DNA of 64,000 nucleotides from Heterotrichella gracilis (taxonomy: Eukaryota; Sar; Xanthophyceae; Tribonematales; Xanthonemataceae). The stretch spans positions 29,024 to 93,023 of the forward strand of contig JAULBX010015311.1 in assembly GCA_032358255.1 (NCBI GenBank), given 5' to 3'. Within the stretch, counting starts at the first letter, position 1. Each line of letters opens with the position of its first letter. Below, in pieces: positions 1 through 12,500 of the stretch. Both the position numbers and the translations under genes were made by a program. The notes beneath the pieces were generated by a model, which did not search any database, had not been told where the DNA came from, and was given only the letters and a program-made list of their open reading frames with translations.

Positions 1-1954
1 CCACGCATTTCTGGATGGCGGCGCCACCCTGATTGAGTGGAAGTGCCCCCAATATGCCCCCCGTGGTCGCTGCGCGTTTGAGGGGGTGAATCTCTTCGAG
101 TATGAGTGGTCTTATCCCAGTACCCTTGCTATCGGTGGCCATGCACAGTGGGGAAAGGAACACAGGTGTACATGCCGTTGCCGTAAGGCCCTCGTTATGG
201 AGTGAAAATCGCCCTGCTCTCATATCTGCCATGCATTTGTGGAGAAGGACCTCATTGGTGGGATGGTACCACGTCCACCCTTTGCCGCACACATGGTACA
301 CTTCAAACAAGGCCCACCTCCCTGCAACCCACTGCCCGCCTGCACCACCCAACCTCCCTCAAACCCTAAACCCTAAATCCCCCACCCGCAGGCTGAGGTC
401 CAATCCTTCTATGCGGACGGGACCACTGCATTGCACACGCGAAGCACCAAATATGGCAAGGTGGGAGGCAACAATGGGACGTGTGGACGGCTCGCAGCAT
501 TGTTTCACATGATTGTGTATCATTGGTATTGCTTTTAATCTTTAAACACTGCACACACTTGGACACCAATCATGAAAGGGGAAAGCCACAGGTTTATCAA
601 TAATAACCATTCATCTCCATCGATCCTTTGGTTCATTCATTACCCCCAAACCCCTGCGCCACTCTGCCCTTGCCTGGCAATTGCAGCTGGTGGCCGCACC
701 CGCACAGTGCATCAAACTCCTAAACCCTACAATCCAAACCCTACAAACCTCACCCCGCCCTGCCCGGTCTCTACATTCAAATCGCGGCCAGCTGGTGACT
801 GCGCCCGCACTGCGCATAACACCCTAAGCCCCAGCCCTAAACCCCAAGCCCAAAGTCCTGACGTTGCCCTGCCCCCTCCTCTACAGTTGAAGCGCGGCCA
901 GCTTGTGACGGCACCCGCGCTGCTCATCAAGAGGCAGAAGCAGCACTTTGTCACCCTGGAGAGCTGCGGTGAGTAGGACAATCCCTTCTCGTAGGGATTT
1001 CTGCAGACAAGGCAATAAGCTGATGACGGCTGGGAATGCCTGTTTGTTAGTCTGTTTGTTTGTAGGGATTTCTGCAGACCCCAAACTTTGTTGTTACGCT
1101 GGATAGCTGCGGTGCGTGAAAAGGATGGCAAATTGCACTTCAGCCCACCCCACCATCTTTAATCACATTCACGTTTGTATTAACAACCATAAGCTTGGGC
1201 ATAGCACGCCTGGCACCCAGTGACAAACCCCAAACCCTAATAAAATGTCTCACGCTTGCTACTTGACATCCAGGGGTGGACATCATACTCGGGTGCAACG
1301 GGCTAGTGTGGGTGGCACCCCACACACCCCACCAAGACCCGCTCCCCTCCACAAACGACGACGAGCCACCCCCCGAGGCGCCCCTGCCCCCCCCCACCCC
1401 CCAGCAGCTAGAGGCCACATGCAGGGTGGCCAATGCAGTCACTGCGCTGGCTAAACTCTACCTGCCCATCCACACTGCGAGTGTTACAGAGGCGTACCAG
1501 GTGAGCAATGGGGATGCGGGTATACCTTTACATTTCTATGAATTTGCAAAGCAAGGTAGCCATAACATGGTAAAGTGGCAAAGAAATTAGTGAGAAAGGA
1601 AGGAGCAATGTGGCAGGTAGGAAAGGCGTACAAGGTGAGAAGTGGGGGTTTGAAAATGTGTACATTAATGTACAGTACGCTCTCTGAATTGGAGGAGCAA
1701 ATGGCCGTAGCCTGGGGCACGCATAATAAATGGTAGGCTCGACTGTAGGAGTCATTTCAACCCTACCAATGGCTTTAGAACATGGAGTGAGCGGATGGAT
1801 CTTGAGTCACTACCCCACAAATTTCTCACCTACCTCCCTTGGCGTGCAGGCCAGCCTTGACCAGGGGGTTGCATTGAGCGACATGGAAGGGGAGGATTTT
1901 TTGGCTGTGGTGGTGCAGCTGGAGGGGCAGCGGAGGGAGCAAATGGAGCAATAG
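1..1954 (+). CDS. RRP4: Exosome complex component RRP4 (EXOSC2-like), 5'-truncated by the window edge
   Basis: RRP4 is the S1/KH cap subunit of the RNA exosome, the 3'-5' RNA processing and decay machine of nucleus and cytoplasm. Four in-phase exons are clear: 392-460, 887-968, 1274-1500 and 1850-1954 (stop). They encode an S1-domain end (AEVQSFYADGTTALHTRS), then YGKLKRGQL, LIKRQKQHF, the KH-type GxNG motif (ILGCNGLVWV), and a C-terminal helix region (CRVANAVTALAKL) like plant and animal RRP4. A proline-rich insert (about 1320-1400) lies after GLVWV. A further exon ending near 265 (HAFVEKDLIGGM) would join in phase 0, but its donor (GTACCA) is weak and this part is tentative. Anything upstream is outside the window or unresolved. 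Telomere-like repeats sit just before the acceptor at 391. The gene converges on the minus-strand gene ending at 2559. Confidence 0.88.
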
Positions 1955-2558
1955 CAGCAGTGGGGGATGGGGAAGGAGGGAATGACACAGCTGGAGGATC
2001 TATTTTCTGTTCATTTGTGATTTGGATTTCACACCAGATTTCTAGATTTTTTGTGACACAGCTGTAGGGTTTCTGCAGCGGGTGCAGTGCGAGGCGCAAT
2101 ACAGCATTGGCTTCCCAGGGTATTACTTATGCAATGCTGGCAATGCTGTTGAAGTTGCCGTTACTCAACAAAACAACTGGCAATTCTGCCTACGGTACAT
2201 AGCTGCACTGTAACTGTAGTACTACGTTCCTTGCTGCACTGGTACAATTACAATATCAATTTGAAATGGGTAAAATTTACTGAGACATCCATGCTGCACA
2301 CGCACACACCGTGCCACACCCGTATACTTGTGCCACTGGCAGACAGTCATGCCAGCGCTTGACAAACCCATGCAAATCCTCGTGCCACACTGTGGATGTG
2401 GTTACCATATACCGTAGTTGCAAGAGATGTGCATCGAGCATGTGCCTCAACCATAGTCCTGCTGAAATAGAGCTCTGAGCTGTGGGTTAATTGCCACAGC
2501 CCCTACATAATTGTCAATACTGAAGGTATGCAGTACAGCATGATTGCCCCTGGGACCC
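1955..2558. other. Convergent intergenic spacer
   Basis: This is the spacer between the RRP4 stop (1954) and the stop of the minus-strand gene (2559). It must hold both 3' UTRs. A TGTAA pentamer, the usual green-algal poly(A) signal, occurs near 2209 on the plus strand. I see no coding exon and no structured RNA. Confidence 0.5.
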
Positions 2559-5500
2559 TCACGGCAGTGTTTGGGGACCCTCCGCCTCATCACAATCCCG
2601 GAACATGAACGGCCTGCCCTCAAACTGCCCAAACTCAACAAAGTGGCCAATCAACCTGTCAGGCAGCGCGCCCGTCAACCCTAAATCAGGGTTGTAGGTG
2701 CGGTAAAAGTGCACGTCGAAGCACTTCCCCTTGACGCTCCTCCCCTGGTGCGTCAACCCCCTAGGTGCCCTAAACCACAGCGGGAGCTCTGTCCAGTCAT
2801 TGGTGGAGACGTCAGGGGAGGGAACTGGAGGAGGGGAGGAAGGGGAGAAAAGGCGGGACTGAGGGGGCTCCAGATGGGGTTGTTGGCGCTGCTGGGACCA
2901 CTTGTCGTATTTAAGCGCCTTGGTGGCTGAGGACCAGTGCATCTGCTCGTTTAGCTCTTTCACCTGGCCAGAGAGGCATGGTGGCAGTCAGGACATGCAA
3001 GGGTTTCAGTTTAGGGTTCAAGTTAGGGTTTAGGTTCCGCTGCCAACCCTGTGTGGATGCTTATCAGCTGCCAATGGTTATTTTTACTGCATCGGGATGG
3101 TTTAGGCCTATCCTGACAGCACCAATAGCTGCTCAAATGCACTCAAATGCATCTAATTTTACCGCATTGTATCCACATGCAGCACCTACATGCTGCGCCA
3201 TGCACGCAGATGCAACCGCATGCACTTACATGCATTTGGATGCGCGTACAACCAGAGCTGTTTTGGCTAAGTGGCTTGCTTGTTTGGATCAGCGTGTTGA
3301 GGTGGCCTGTAGCCTACAGCTCCTGGGTGCATCCAACACGCCGAGCAAACAAGCAACGCTCTAGGATAAAACAGATCTGGTTGTAAGGTTGTAAGGCTAT
3401 ATGGTTGCTGCAAGGCATGGGAACTAATCCACCAAGGTTAAGGCAGTCCCTCCCTTTTGTAAGTGGGAGGGACAGTGCCCTACCAAATAAATAACCAAAG
3501 ATGTCAAACTAAATCTATTCTCCTCTTTTTTATTTTATTGCAGAATTCCCTAGCGTTCGCTAGTGCACCTCCCACCTTGACAAAGATTGTCTCCAGTGGA
3601 TCCACCGACACCCCATCATAGTGCCCGTCCATGTATGGGTTGAGGCCAGCGTTGCAGGACCAGGTGGAGGGGTCACGCCAGTCGACATCCTGCGCAAGGG
3701 CGTGGTTGGTTGGTGTCCTGTCATGCCAGATGCAGGTGGCGAGTGTGCACTCAGGCTGCTGTGGAACTCTTACGCATGTGGAACACCACTTAAGCCCTCC
3801 TATTTCACCAATCAAAACATCCATTGCAACTCAAACTACTATACCCTCCAATCACCTTCCCCCCATCACCTGCACACTACCCAGCTGGTACCACTTAATG
3901 AGGCAGTCCAGCCCAATTCCTGCCTGCGGCACTGCCCAGCTGGCACCCAAAACCCTACCCAAGGGCAGCACCAAAACCCTCTCCGAGTAATGCTAACAAT
4001 TGTGGGGTAAAACAGTTTGATTATTTTGGCCCCCCTCCCCTCACCTGGTACCGCTTCATGAGACAGTCCAGGCCAAACCCCGCCTGCAGCACCGCCCAAC
4101 TGGCACCCAGCTCGCTGTGGTAAATTACATCAGGCAGGCTGTAGTGGCAACAAAAAGCAGGCAGGGAACCTCTAAAACCCTCTTCTAGAGCTCTACACAC
4201 CTCACCCCACAAACCTCCCACCACACCCACCTGGTACCGCTTCAGGAGGCAGTCCAACCCAAACCCCGCCTGCAGCACCGCCCAACTGGCACCCAGCTCA
4301 CTGTGGTAGATCACATCAGGCAGGCTGTAGTGGCACTCAAAAACCCTGCCAGAATCCCGCAGTATGGCCAGGCCCGTGGCGTCTGTGGCCAGGAGGTATG
4401 ACTGCACGTGTGGGTTGCGGCGCGCATCGGTGGCGGTGGTGTTGGTGGCGGGGTTGTGGGTGGTGAGGATGGTGCCCTCGCAGCTGCGGAGAAGGGTTTA
4501 GGGTTTAGGGTTAGGGTTGTGGGTGGTGGGTGGTGAGGATGGTGCCCTCGCAGCTGCGGAGAAGGGTTTAGGGTTTAGGGTTTAAGGTGGTGAGGATGGT
4601 GCCCTCGCAGCTGCGGAGGAGGGGGGGTTGAGGGATGAGGGATCTGTGCTGGTTACTGTTCTTATCATAATTTTAAATTATCAATCAATGTTCTTATTCA
4701 TTATTATGGTGCCCTTGCAGCTGCATAGCAGGAGGCCAGGAGCGGTGGGCAAAATAGGAGGGAAATGCTGGTAAAGAGAAGGCAATGGAGCAGAGTTACA
4801 TTACGATATGAAGTGGCTACTGCCAGAGTTGCTAATTGCCAAGAATTGCTTGATGGCGCACGCGCAAGGCGGTCTGCTGACCTGGCTGTAATGCTGGGCA
4901 TGCATGTACATCCTGGCAAGACTTGCTATGGTTTGCATGTGAACATTTCACCTAGTAATACAACGTGATTATGGAAAATGTACCAGTGACCAGAACGCTC
5001 CCTTCCCCTACCTTATTGTTGCCCCCACCAGCTTGACCTGGTCTGTGATCCTGCTGGTAAAGGGGACCCGCCAGTGCACCCCCTGCGGCCAGTAGGCAGG
5101 CAGGAATGGGCCCCGCACCGAGGAATTCAGGAAAATGTAGAATTTGTAGGACGAAGTGTCCACCCCTCTCTCCTCCAGCAGCCAGCCAATTGTGCCCCAG
5201 TCAAAGCATGAGTTGGTGTGGTGCTCGTAGCGCGCGTTGGGGGGCAGGGGGGGGAGGGACTCGAGGGGAGGGGAGCGGTCGCCCTGCGGATGCATGCAGT
5301 AAGCAATTCATATGCAATGTGCACTGGGGCGGGGGTTTGAGAGGGGAAACAGGGCAGTTGGCTATTTCTTTGTGGCCGGGCAAGCAAGCAATTTGTGATC
5401 CTTTGGTGCATAGAACCTAGAGTAAAAAACTTTGCGGCGTGTTGGGTTGGGGTTAGGGTTTTTTACCAAGCCCTGACCTGTGGACACCCCTCCACCCACC

Positions 5501-6873
5501 CCGCCCACCAACCGCCCACCCACCTGCTGTAGGATGATGATGTATCTGCAGCCGTCGTTGTTTCGAATGCCCTCCCTCACAAAGTAGCGCAGGTTGGCCT
5601 CGTACTCTTGGGGCAGGGGAACAGGGTTTAGGGTTTAGGGTTTTGTCCGCACCCAACACCATGGTTGGACATGCTTCAAGTGTCAACAGCATGCGCGTTG
5701 TACCCTACAGAAACAGATAATGCTGTTGACATTTGAAAGCTTTCAAAGTTTCAGCCGTCCTCATTGTACCCTACTAAGGGACTACTTACCGGGGTCGGTG
5801 TTTGAGAAGACATACACCACCAACGTATCCACAGCGGCGGCCACCTTCCCTCCCCACTGATCACCACGTGATGTGCGCCCCTTGGAGCTGCCCACAAACC
5901 CTAGGGTATCCGCGTCGACCTGCCAGGATTCGGCAAGGTGTCGAGGCCTGCGGGGCAGAACAAGGATGTTCAACAGTGAATTCTAGATGCCACCACCGGT
6001 CCAAGTTTGTATATCTTCATGACGTACGTACATGCAAATTCTGGCAAAACTGCTATGGTCTCATGTAACGGTTGGCTTTTGCAGCCCTCTTGCACAAGTG
6101 CTCCTGGTCCAGGTCCCGGGCCAGGCGCGCTCCATCAATTACCCTGCCATATTTTGAGCCAGTGGTGATCAAATCTACCATTTTCCATTCTACTTTGCTG
6201 CATTTGTTACATTCTATTAATGGGTTACATTTCTTTTGCATGGGATACCTATCATAACGTCATTCTACCGCTGATCAGATGACCATGGGGTGGTGGGCCT
6301 GAGTACACAGGGTTTGCCTGGATGTCACATGATGACTTAAAATAAATACCCTGCGTAACTCTTGATCATGCTCCAAACCCTACCAGGCGCTGGCAGCTCT
6401 GAAGCTCTGATGCCCGCCTTGCTGCTCGTGATGTAAACCCTAAACTGCGCTGCGCAACCCAGGCTCAGAAACCCTAACAGGCGCTGCCAAGTTCCACCAC
6501 CCCCTTCCCACGCCTCGCACAGTCCCCCATCCTACACCCACACCACCACCCCGGTGCAGGGGCTCCCGTACAATTGGATACATCCCCTCAGCTATCCTGT
6601 TTATTTACCCCTCTGGCTTAGCCCCACCCATCCCTGCATTTGCACCCCCTACCTCACATGCTCCCTCCCCTGCAGCGCCCCCTGATCGCAGCCTTGCACC
6701 CCACCGGCACCACCTGGCAGCTGCCTCCCATGCAGCGCCAGCGTCACGTACGCCACCACCACCACCGCCAGCAGCAGGTGGGTGGCCAACGCCATGCGGG
6801 AGGTGGCGGCGCGGTCAGCAGTGGGGGATGGGGGCCCATGCTTGGCCCTCATGAGGGTGTGGTGGGGCAGCAT
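2559..6873 (-). CDS. Putative Golgi type II membrane protein, glycosyltransferase-like algal family
   Basis: Seven exons join in phase to give 501 residues: 6873-6653, 5947-5790, 5606-5524, 5283-5012, 4483-4231, 3689-3576 and 2963-2559. The first ATG (6873) precedes an uncleaved signal-anchor (ALATHLLLAVVVVAYVTLAL, about residues 28-47), so a type II secretory-pathway topology is likely. The lumenal part has DTLVVYVFSNTDPEYE, NSCFDWGTIGWLL, FYIFLNSSVRGPFLP, FTSRITDQVKLVGATISC, VQSYLLATD and PLETIFVK. It ends with FDVHFYRTYNPDL and HFVEFGQFEGRPF, a module also seen beside bacterial glycosyltransferases. I recognise the family from algae and fungi but know no demonstrated activity; the sugar-transfer role is inference. 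A segment at 6078-6190 looks partly coding but is not needed for phase. Both edges of exon 4483-4231 have decayed copies in the flanking introns. Confidence 0.75.
3884..4160 (-). repeat. Donor-side exon-edge echoes of exon 4483-4231
   Basis: The 3' end of the minus-strand exon at 4231-4340, including its donor, recurs downstream in the intron. A close copy is at about 4040-4140 and a more diverged, shorter copy at about 3884-3950. The first copy remains open in frame with the exon, so a splicing machine could use either donor. Copy order runs from nearly identical to degenerate away from the exon. Confidence 0.85.
4459..4625 (-). repeat. Acceptor-side exon-edge echoes with telomere-like repeats
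   Basis: A unit containing GGTGCCCTCGCAGCTGCGGA, the acceptor and first bases of the exon starting at 4483 read on the plus strand, occurs three times. The copies are near 4471, 4537 and 4599, separated by GGGTTTAGGGTTTAGGG runs. Only the copy nearest the exon is expected to be used. Confidence 0.9.
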
Positions 6874-9069
6874 GGCCGCTGGGGGATGGGCGGTGGTGGC
6901 GGCGGTGGCGGTGGTGGTGGTGGTTCGAAGATGCGGTGTTGTGGTGAAGCGCTGCCAAGGGGTGGGGTGAAGCGGTTCAGGCGGTGGTGGTGGTGGTGGT
7001 GGTGGTGGGGCTGCGCAGGTGCGGGCTGTGAGGCTGCATGATTTGGGCAAGGAGGGATTCAGCTCTAGCCAAGAGCCATGGTGAGAAAACCCTTGTGAAG
7101 TGAGTGATTGTTACCACACAGCCTGCAGCAGGTCCACAATAGATTGGGTGAGATGCACTGCCAAATATGGTGGTGGTGCTATTGTGTTGTCAATCGCTTA
7201 GCTTCCATAGTTTGCAACGAGGATGCTCTTTGCAAACTATGGAAGCTAAGCTATTGGCAACACCTCCCATGATGGTGTACTGCCCTGCCCGGCCAATTCT
7301 GACCACACCTGCCGTGGAACGAAGTTCTATATTAATGCACAATAGTAGAAGTTACGGGTAGAGTGCAGGGTGTCTGCAAACTGCTAGTGCCGCTGACACC
7401 GCGCCCGCTAACCTTGTGTAGTCCTAGGTGGAGGCCTTATCGTGGCTCCACCTCGAAGGCTTCGAACGCCAGAGGCTCAAGATTCCTAGCTTGTTAGTAC
7501 GGTGCCCTGTCTTGGTGCACCCCATTAATATTAGCAACAAGCTCCAAGGAGCCTGTCGCAGTTTTGAGAATTAATACCTTGTACGGGCGTGGTGTCGACC
7601 TCGCCGGGCGCTTTCAGTTGCACCCAGTACCCATGGATTAGCCTCAAAAATATGCTTCCATCACCCCGGTGAAAGGAACTTCCTTCAAGGACAAACGGCT
7701 TTCAGAAGAGCAATGAGGTGACTTGGCAATGGCCATGGACATGACGTTTGTGGCGATGACGATTACCGATGCAGTTTGTGCGAGCGAGCGTCACTGAGCA
7801 TGGGCGATGCTAACCCCCAGGGGGGTTGACACCACAAAAAATGCAAAAAAAGGGATCCGTGTGGTTTGCCCAACCGCCGCCAGAAGCTGCCGCCCCCTTC
7901 CGTACCCACTGCTTGCCGCGTTGCCTGGTATCTGGGGTATAACTGCCAGGTGTCTGGCAGTGATACACTCCATTCTGTGCCCCGTGGGACCCCCAGGGTT
8001 TCCTGAAGGAAGCACGTGACAATGCTGCCCCAAGGCAGTTTCAGAAAGCAGTGCTTGGGACGGGGATGGAAGGCTGACAACTGGCTGGCGGCGTTACAGG
8101 CTGGACAATCGGCCCAGCCCATTTCCTGGGCCGACATGGAACCACACGGACGACCAACATTGATTTTCCATGGCTTATGACCTTGGCAAGGTGCCGGGTT
8201 CGAATCCTGGGGCTGTTTGCTCTAGGCAGTCTGGACAGTCACTGAAGTGACATGCAATTAGAACAAATTCAGCCAGTGGCTGAACTGATATTTTAAGTGA
8301 TCTTCCAGCCAAGGCTGAAATTTGACAGCTGATAACGTTATCAACACATCGTTGTGTGATACAGCATTTGCATACTTGACTCAAAAAAATCTGCCCCAAC
8401 CTACTAGGTGCTTAGCAAGTTGCCGTTGTTGCATGCATGCCACGGTACTACCCTTAGTAGTAGTACTCAAGTAAACTGTCCATGGGCGCACCCATAATGG
8501 CATGCATGCAACATGCATTGAATGTCACAGTGACAGACAGAGTTGTCAATGATGCATAATGGCATTTCCCTTGAAAATCTTAGGCATAAGGCTTAGCCAG
8601 AAGTGCACGACGGGAGTGCTGATATGACGATTGGAGTCATATCTAATTGACATAGATAATTCACTTCACCTGTTCTACATCCTACCCATATGGCACCAAA
8701 TGCCAGTTCACAAAACAATAATGTTTCAAGTTGCAATGCCAGTCCCAATAGCTGTATGATTTTGCTGGGGTATGATGGGGCTGACTCAGTTCATATACGA
8801 CTTGAAAGCTCATGAGTAATGTAATACTATCTTGTATCAGACTTGAAAGCACAAATTCTAGAAAATAGATGCGTACCTCTGTATTTGCAGGTGGTGAGCT
8901 GCTGAGTACAGTAGCGTGTAATGCCAAATGTTGGTTCACAAATCTACACCATGTGCCTGTCTCTACCACGATATCTGCTCAAATCCAGTGCCTAGCTACT
9001 GCTACAGAAAACCTATCAACCTTACAAAAAGAAATCCAATTGTGCAACCAGTAGCTGGTTTCTCCTCAC
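6874..9069. other. Spacer upstream of the glycosyltransferase-like gene
   Basis: This stretch has no exon I can support. It holds trinucleotide-rich DNA next to exon 1 (GGT/GTG runs near 6890-7010), the strong inverted repeat at 7184-7263, and short palindromes. One palindromic pair is TTGCATGCATGCCA near 8427 and its complement near 8498. An isolated pol III B-box-like string is at 8197-8207. The promoter of the minus-strand gene starting at 6873 must lie in its left part. Confidence 0.5.
7184..7263. repeat. Near-perfect 34-bp inverted repeat (hairpin)
   Basis: The left arm is 7184-7217 and the right arm 7230-7263, with a 12-nt loop at 7218-7229. The inner 22 bp of each arm are perfectly complementary (from GCTTAGCTTCCATAGTTTGC inward). 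Over the full 34 bp there are only two differences, and one of them would be a G-U pair in RNA. This could be a small-RNA precursor, a MITE remnant or a cruciform. Nothing in the sequence alone decides between these. Confidence 0.9.
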
Positions 9070-9183
9070 CCCCGGCACGAAGCCCATGATGGCAAACACG
9101 TCCAGCGCCATCGCAGCTGAAGTGTCATTGTAAGAAGCCGTCAGCCAAAAGTTGTTAGCCTCGGTGTTTATGGCGGCATCGTG
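9070..9183 (-). CDS. Orphan putative exon of an unknown protein
   Basis: On the minus strand an AG acceptor at 9184-9185 and a GTGAGG donor just below 9070 bracket 38 open codons in phase 0. They read in part INTEANNFWLTASYNDTS and ALDVFAIMGFVPG. The composition looks like protein rather than intron, but I do not recognise the family and found no partner exons in phase on either side. It could be an alternative exon of the neighbouring SRIP-repeat gene, a remnant, or chance. Confidence 0.3.
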
Positions 9184-9332
9184 CTAGTAGCCACACGGCC
9201 CCTGCAACTGCTAACAACCCCATCACGCATGATGCCCTTTATCCCCCTCCGCGAGGTGCCAGCTAGCCCCTCACTAGGCCCCTCGCAAAGTGCATGAGCT
9301 GGCACATGCTTCCCTCAGTTAGCCCATAACGT

Positions 9333-9540
9333 CCCTCGCTTGCCACCTGGCGCTGGGCCATAACATGCTGGCAACCACATGGCCCCGCAGCTGCAAGCCC
9401 ATTGCATGCACTCCATGGTTTGCACCAGCTGTCCCATGACCCTCTCATGTGTCCCACACCAGCTGTGCCTACCCGCTGCATGCTGTGTCCCATGGCCCTC
9501 TCATGTCACCCCTCGCCTGCCACCTGGCGCTGTGCCCCTA
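9333..9540. repeat. Imperfect tandem duplication next to the CaaX exon
   Basis: GCCACCTGGCGCTG with flanking CCTCGC occurs near 9333 and again near 9512. CCCATGACCCTCTCATGTG near 9434 resembles CCCATGGCCCTCTCATGTC near 9490. The second copy runs into the last exon of the SRIP-repeat gene (stop at 9538-9540), so this resembles the exon-edge copies seen elsewhere. Confidence 0.6.
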
Positions 9541-12500
9541 CATGACCACGCAGCACTTGCATCCGGCCTGGGGCACGTAGCCATCGTCCTCATCCGCATC
9601 CGCTGCCGCATGGTGCACCTCGGAGCGGTCGGTGGCGGTGCGCCGGCGGCTCTGCAAGGTGGGGAGGGCAGACCCTGGCTTAGGGTTTGTAGCAGCTGGA
9701 TGACTATGTGCGGCGGCATGCTTTGGCGTGCAGCAGAGGGCACAGCGTTGTGCCGCCAGGTGCCAATAACCAGTGGGTCAGCCCCACGCCATCACAGGCA
9801 GCTGCCACCACTCGCTCACGCAACATGACTGTGTTGTGGCATATCTGAGATATGACTTGCAACACATGAATTTGCCCAGCCAACTGACCCTATCTCCTCC
9901 CTTCCCACAGATGCGCCTCACCCAGGCACACCACTTCAAGGGTTTTCACGCAAAAACCATAAACCACAAACTCTAAAACCTGAAGCCAGGGTCCAATCAG
10001 TCTGCCCCGCCATACCTTGGCGGCCACTAGTGCACCGCCTGCACTTGAGTGTTCAGTGTCAGGTTTGATAGGGTTTCCGCCATCCTACAGTACCGCTTAA
10101 GCTTTTCAGTTCTTTTGCTTTTAGGGTTTGTGCCTCCCTACCTTGACAGCTTGGGCCACCTCCAGGGTTGCTTCTGCGGAGGGTGCCTCGGCTTCAGCAG
10201 TGGGCTTGGCGGAGGTGGGGGGGATGGGGATGCGGGAGGGGAGGGTGCCCATTGGCTGCGGGCGTGAGGGCACAGCACTGGCGCGCGCCTGCTGCAAGGG
10301 GGTCAGGGTTCGTTGCAAGGGGTTCAGGGCATGACAAGGCTATGATCCTGTGCAAAGCAAGCATGTGTGCCATTGCATTGCACATGCTGGGGAGGCATGA
10401 GACAGCAATCGCCATCGCAAACCCTACTGAAACCCTATGTGCGCCGCACCTCTGTTTCCAGCGCCATGCGCTGCGAAGGCTGGCGCAGCTTGGAGGGGGT
10501 GGCTGAAGCCATTGGTGGGGACCTGACGCCGTCGCCAGAGGGTGGGGTGGGGATGCGGCTCACAGCCACCCCACCAGCCACCACCGCCGCCTTGGTAGGT
10601 GTCACAAACTGCTCAGATGCAGGCGCCTCCTCCTCTTCCTCCGAGTCTTCTTCATCCGAGCTCTCCCCCTGCTCTGAATCCTCCTCACTGGTGGCCTCAA
10701 TGGAGTCCACAGCTATGGTCTGCTCGCCCTCGCTTTCCTCCCCGTCACTCTCCTCCTCACTCTCACTCTCCTCCCCTGACGCGCTCACCTCCTCCTCACT
10801 CATCTCCTCCCCTGCCTGTGAGCTGTCGTCGCTATCGCTGCCACCTGGCGAGGGCCCCTCCTCCTCGCTGTCCTCATCCGCTGAGCTGGCACCTTCGCAC
10901 AAGAGATCCAAGGGCTCGATCTCGGAGATGGCGGGCAGGGCTGACGCATAGGGAGCAATCTCGAGCTCTTGCGCTCCCTCTTCCATGAAATCCTCAGAGG
11001 GCGCATTTCCTTCGGCCCCTTCCACCACTGCATCTGACTCCAAGCCCCCCTCATCCATAAGATCATCTGCATCAATGTGAGTCTCCGAGGCCGGCACCAT
11101 GGGAGTGTCCCCAGCTGCCAGCGGCTCAAGGGGAGTACTGGGAGGGTACCACGCGGGGATGGCCAGGGGGAGCGGGGAGTCAATGTCATGGGGAGTTACG
11201 GCGCTGTCTGCTGGCTCCAGGCTGGTGCTTGGCTCTGGTGATGGCGGATCTTGGGCGCCAGAAGATGTGGCCGATGCTGTGTTTGTGGCTGCGGCTGCGG
11301 CTGCGGCTGCCAGGCCTGCAGTGGCAGCCTCCGGGAAGGCGGCTGCGCTGTGCTCCACTAGCAGGGGGTCCACCCCACGGGCAGTAACGACATCCCCTCC
11401 CAATTCTGCATGAATGGTGCTTGGCTCTAGTGTTGGCGGATCGGTGGCGCCAGCATGTGTGGTGATGGCTGCAGCTGCCAATCCTGCAGTGGCAGCCTCC
11501 GGGAAGGCAGCTGCGCTGTGCTCCACCACCCACTCCTTGCCCTGGTCCTCTGGCTCATCACCACCAACAAAACCTTGCTCGGGGTTCTCCTCAGTGAGGG
11601 GAAGGGCTGCATCCTGTGCTGGGGCTCCTGCAGCCACTGGCCACGTGCCAGGTGGCGCCTCAACTGCCTGCTGCACAGGATCGGCATCCAAGGATTGGGC
11701 TGCCTCCGCCATGTCTGCATCCAATGACTGTGCTGCCTCCGCTGCCTGCTGGAGTGGTGCGGCGACACCATGCACAGCCTCCTCCTCCTCCCCTCCCTCC
11801 TCATCTGCACTGAAACCCTGGGAGGGGTTTTCGTGCCCATCCTCTGCCCCGTCCATCGCTTGCACATCGCCATGCTCCTCAGGTTCTGAGTAATGCCAAG
11901 GCTGCACCACCAGACGCACATCCCCGATGGTTGTGGCATCTGCCTGCTGAGATTGCTCCCCAGCTGCAAAGCCCATGCCAGTGGGGCCATCATGGTGGCC
12001 CTGGGGATGCTCCACAGATTGCGCATCCCCAGCATCGTCGCTCTCAAGGTCCTGGAATTGCTCCACAGATGGTGCCTCCCCACTGTTGACGCTCTCAGAG
12101 TCTTGGAAGCGTTCTGCTGCAGTAGCGTCCACAAACTCCTCACCGGCAAATTCCTGGGATTGCTGCGCATCCACAAACTCCCCAGTACCAAACTCCTGGG
12201 ATGGCTGCGCCGAGACAGCATCCACAAACTCGGCGCCGGCAAGCTCCTGTGGCAGCTGCACCGCCCCTCCGTCCCTGTAGCCACCCTCCCCAGGCCCCTC
12301 CCCAGCCTCCTCCTCCGGTGCATCAAACTCCTCGTCGCTCATGTCAGTCACCTCAAAGGACTGCAGGCGGGTGGGCAGCCCGCGCGCTGCGGCGGGGGAG
12401 TCCACCCTCCCACCACCATTGGACACAGCCGCTGCTGCTGACATGGCGGCCTGGGCGGCAACGGGTGGTGGTGGTGGTGATGGTGCTACCACTGGTGATG

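Noticed and set aside
7763-8137. 124-codon minus-strand open frame in the spacer
   Set aside because: The Cys/Trp/Pro-rich composition has no domain, no splice partners and no repeat support. I could not distinguish it from chance.
8197-8207. Perfect pol III B-box (GGTTCGAATCC) suggesting a tRNA or SINE
   Set aside because: The T-arm is plausible, but no matching acceptor stem or correctly spaced A-box lies upstream, so it is not a tRNA gene. A SINE cannot be claimed from one copy.
10367-10951. Ser-rich 194-codon plus-strand open frame
   Set aside because: It is the antisense of the acidic Glu/Asp exon of the SRIP-repeat gene: GAG/GAA codons read as CTC/TTC, giving Ser/Leu runs. It is not independent coding.
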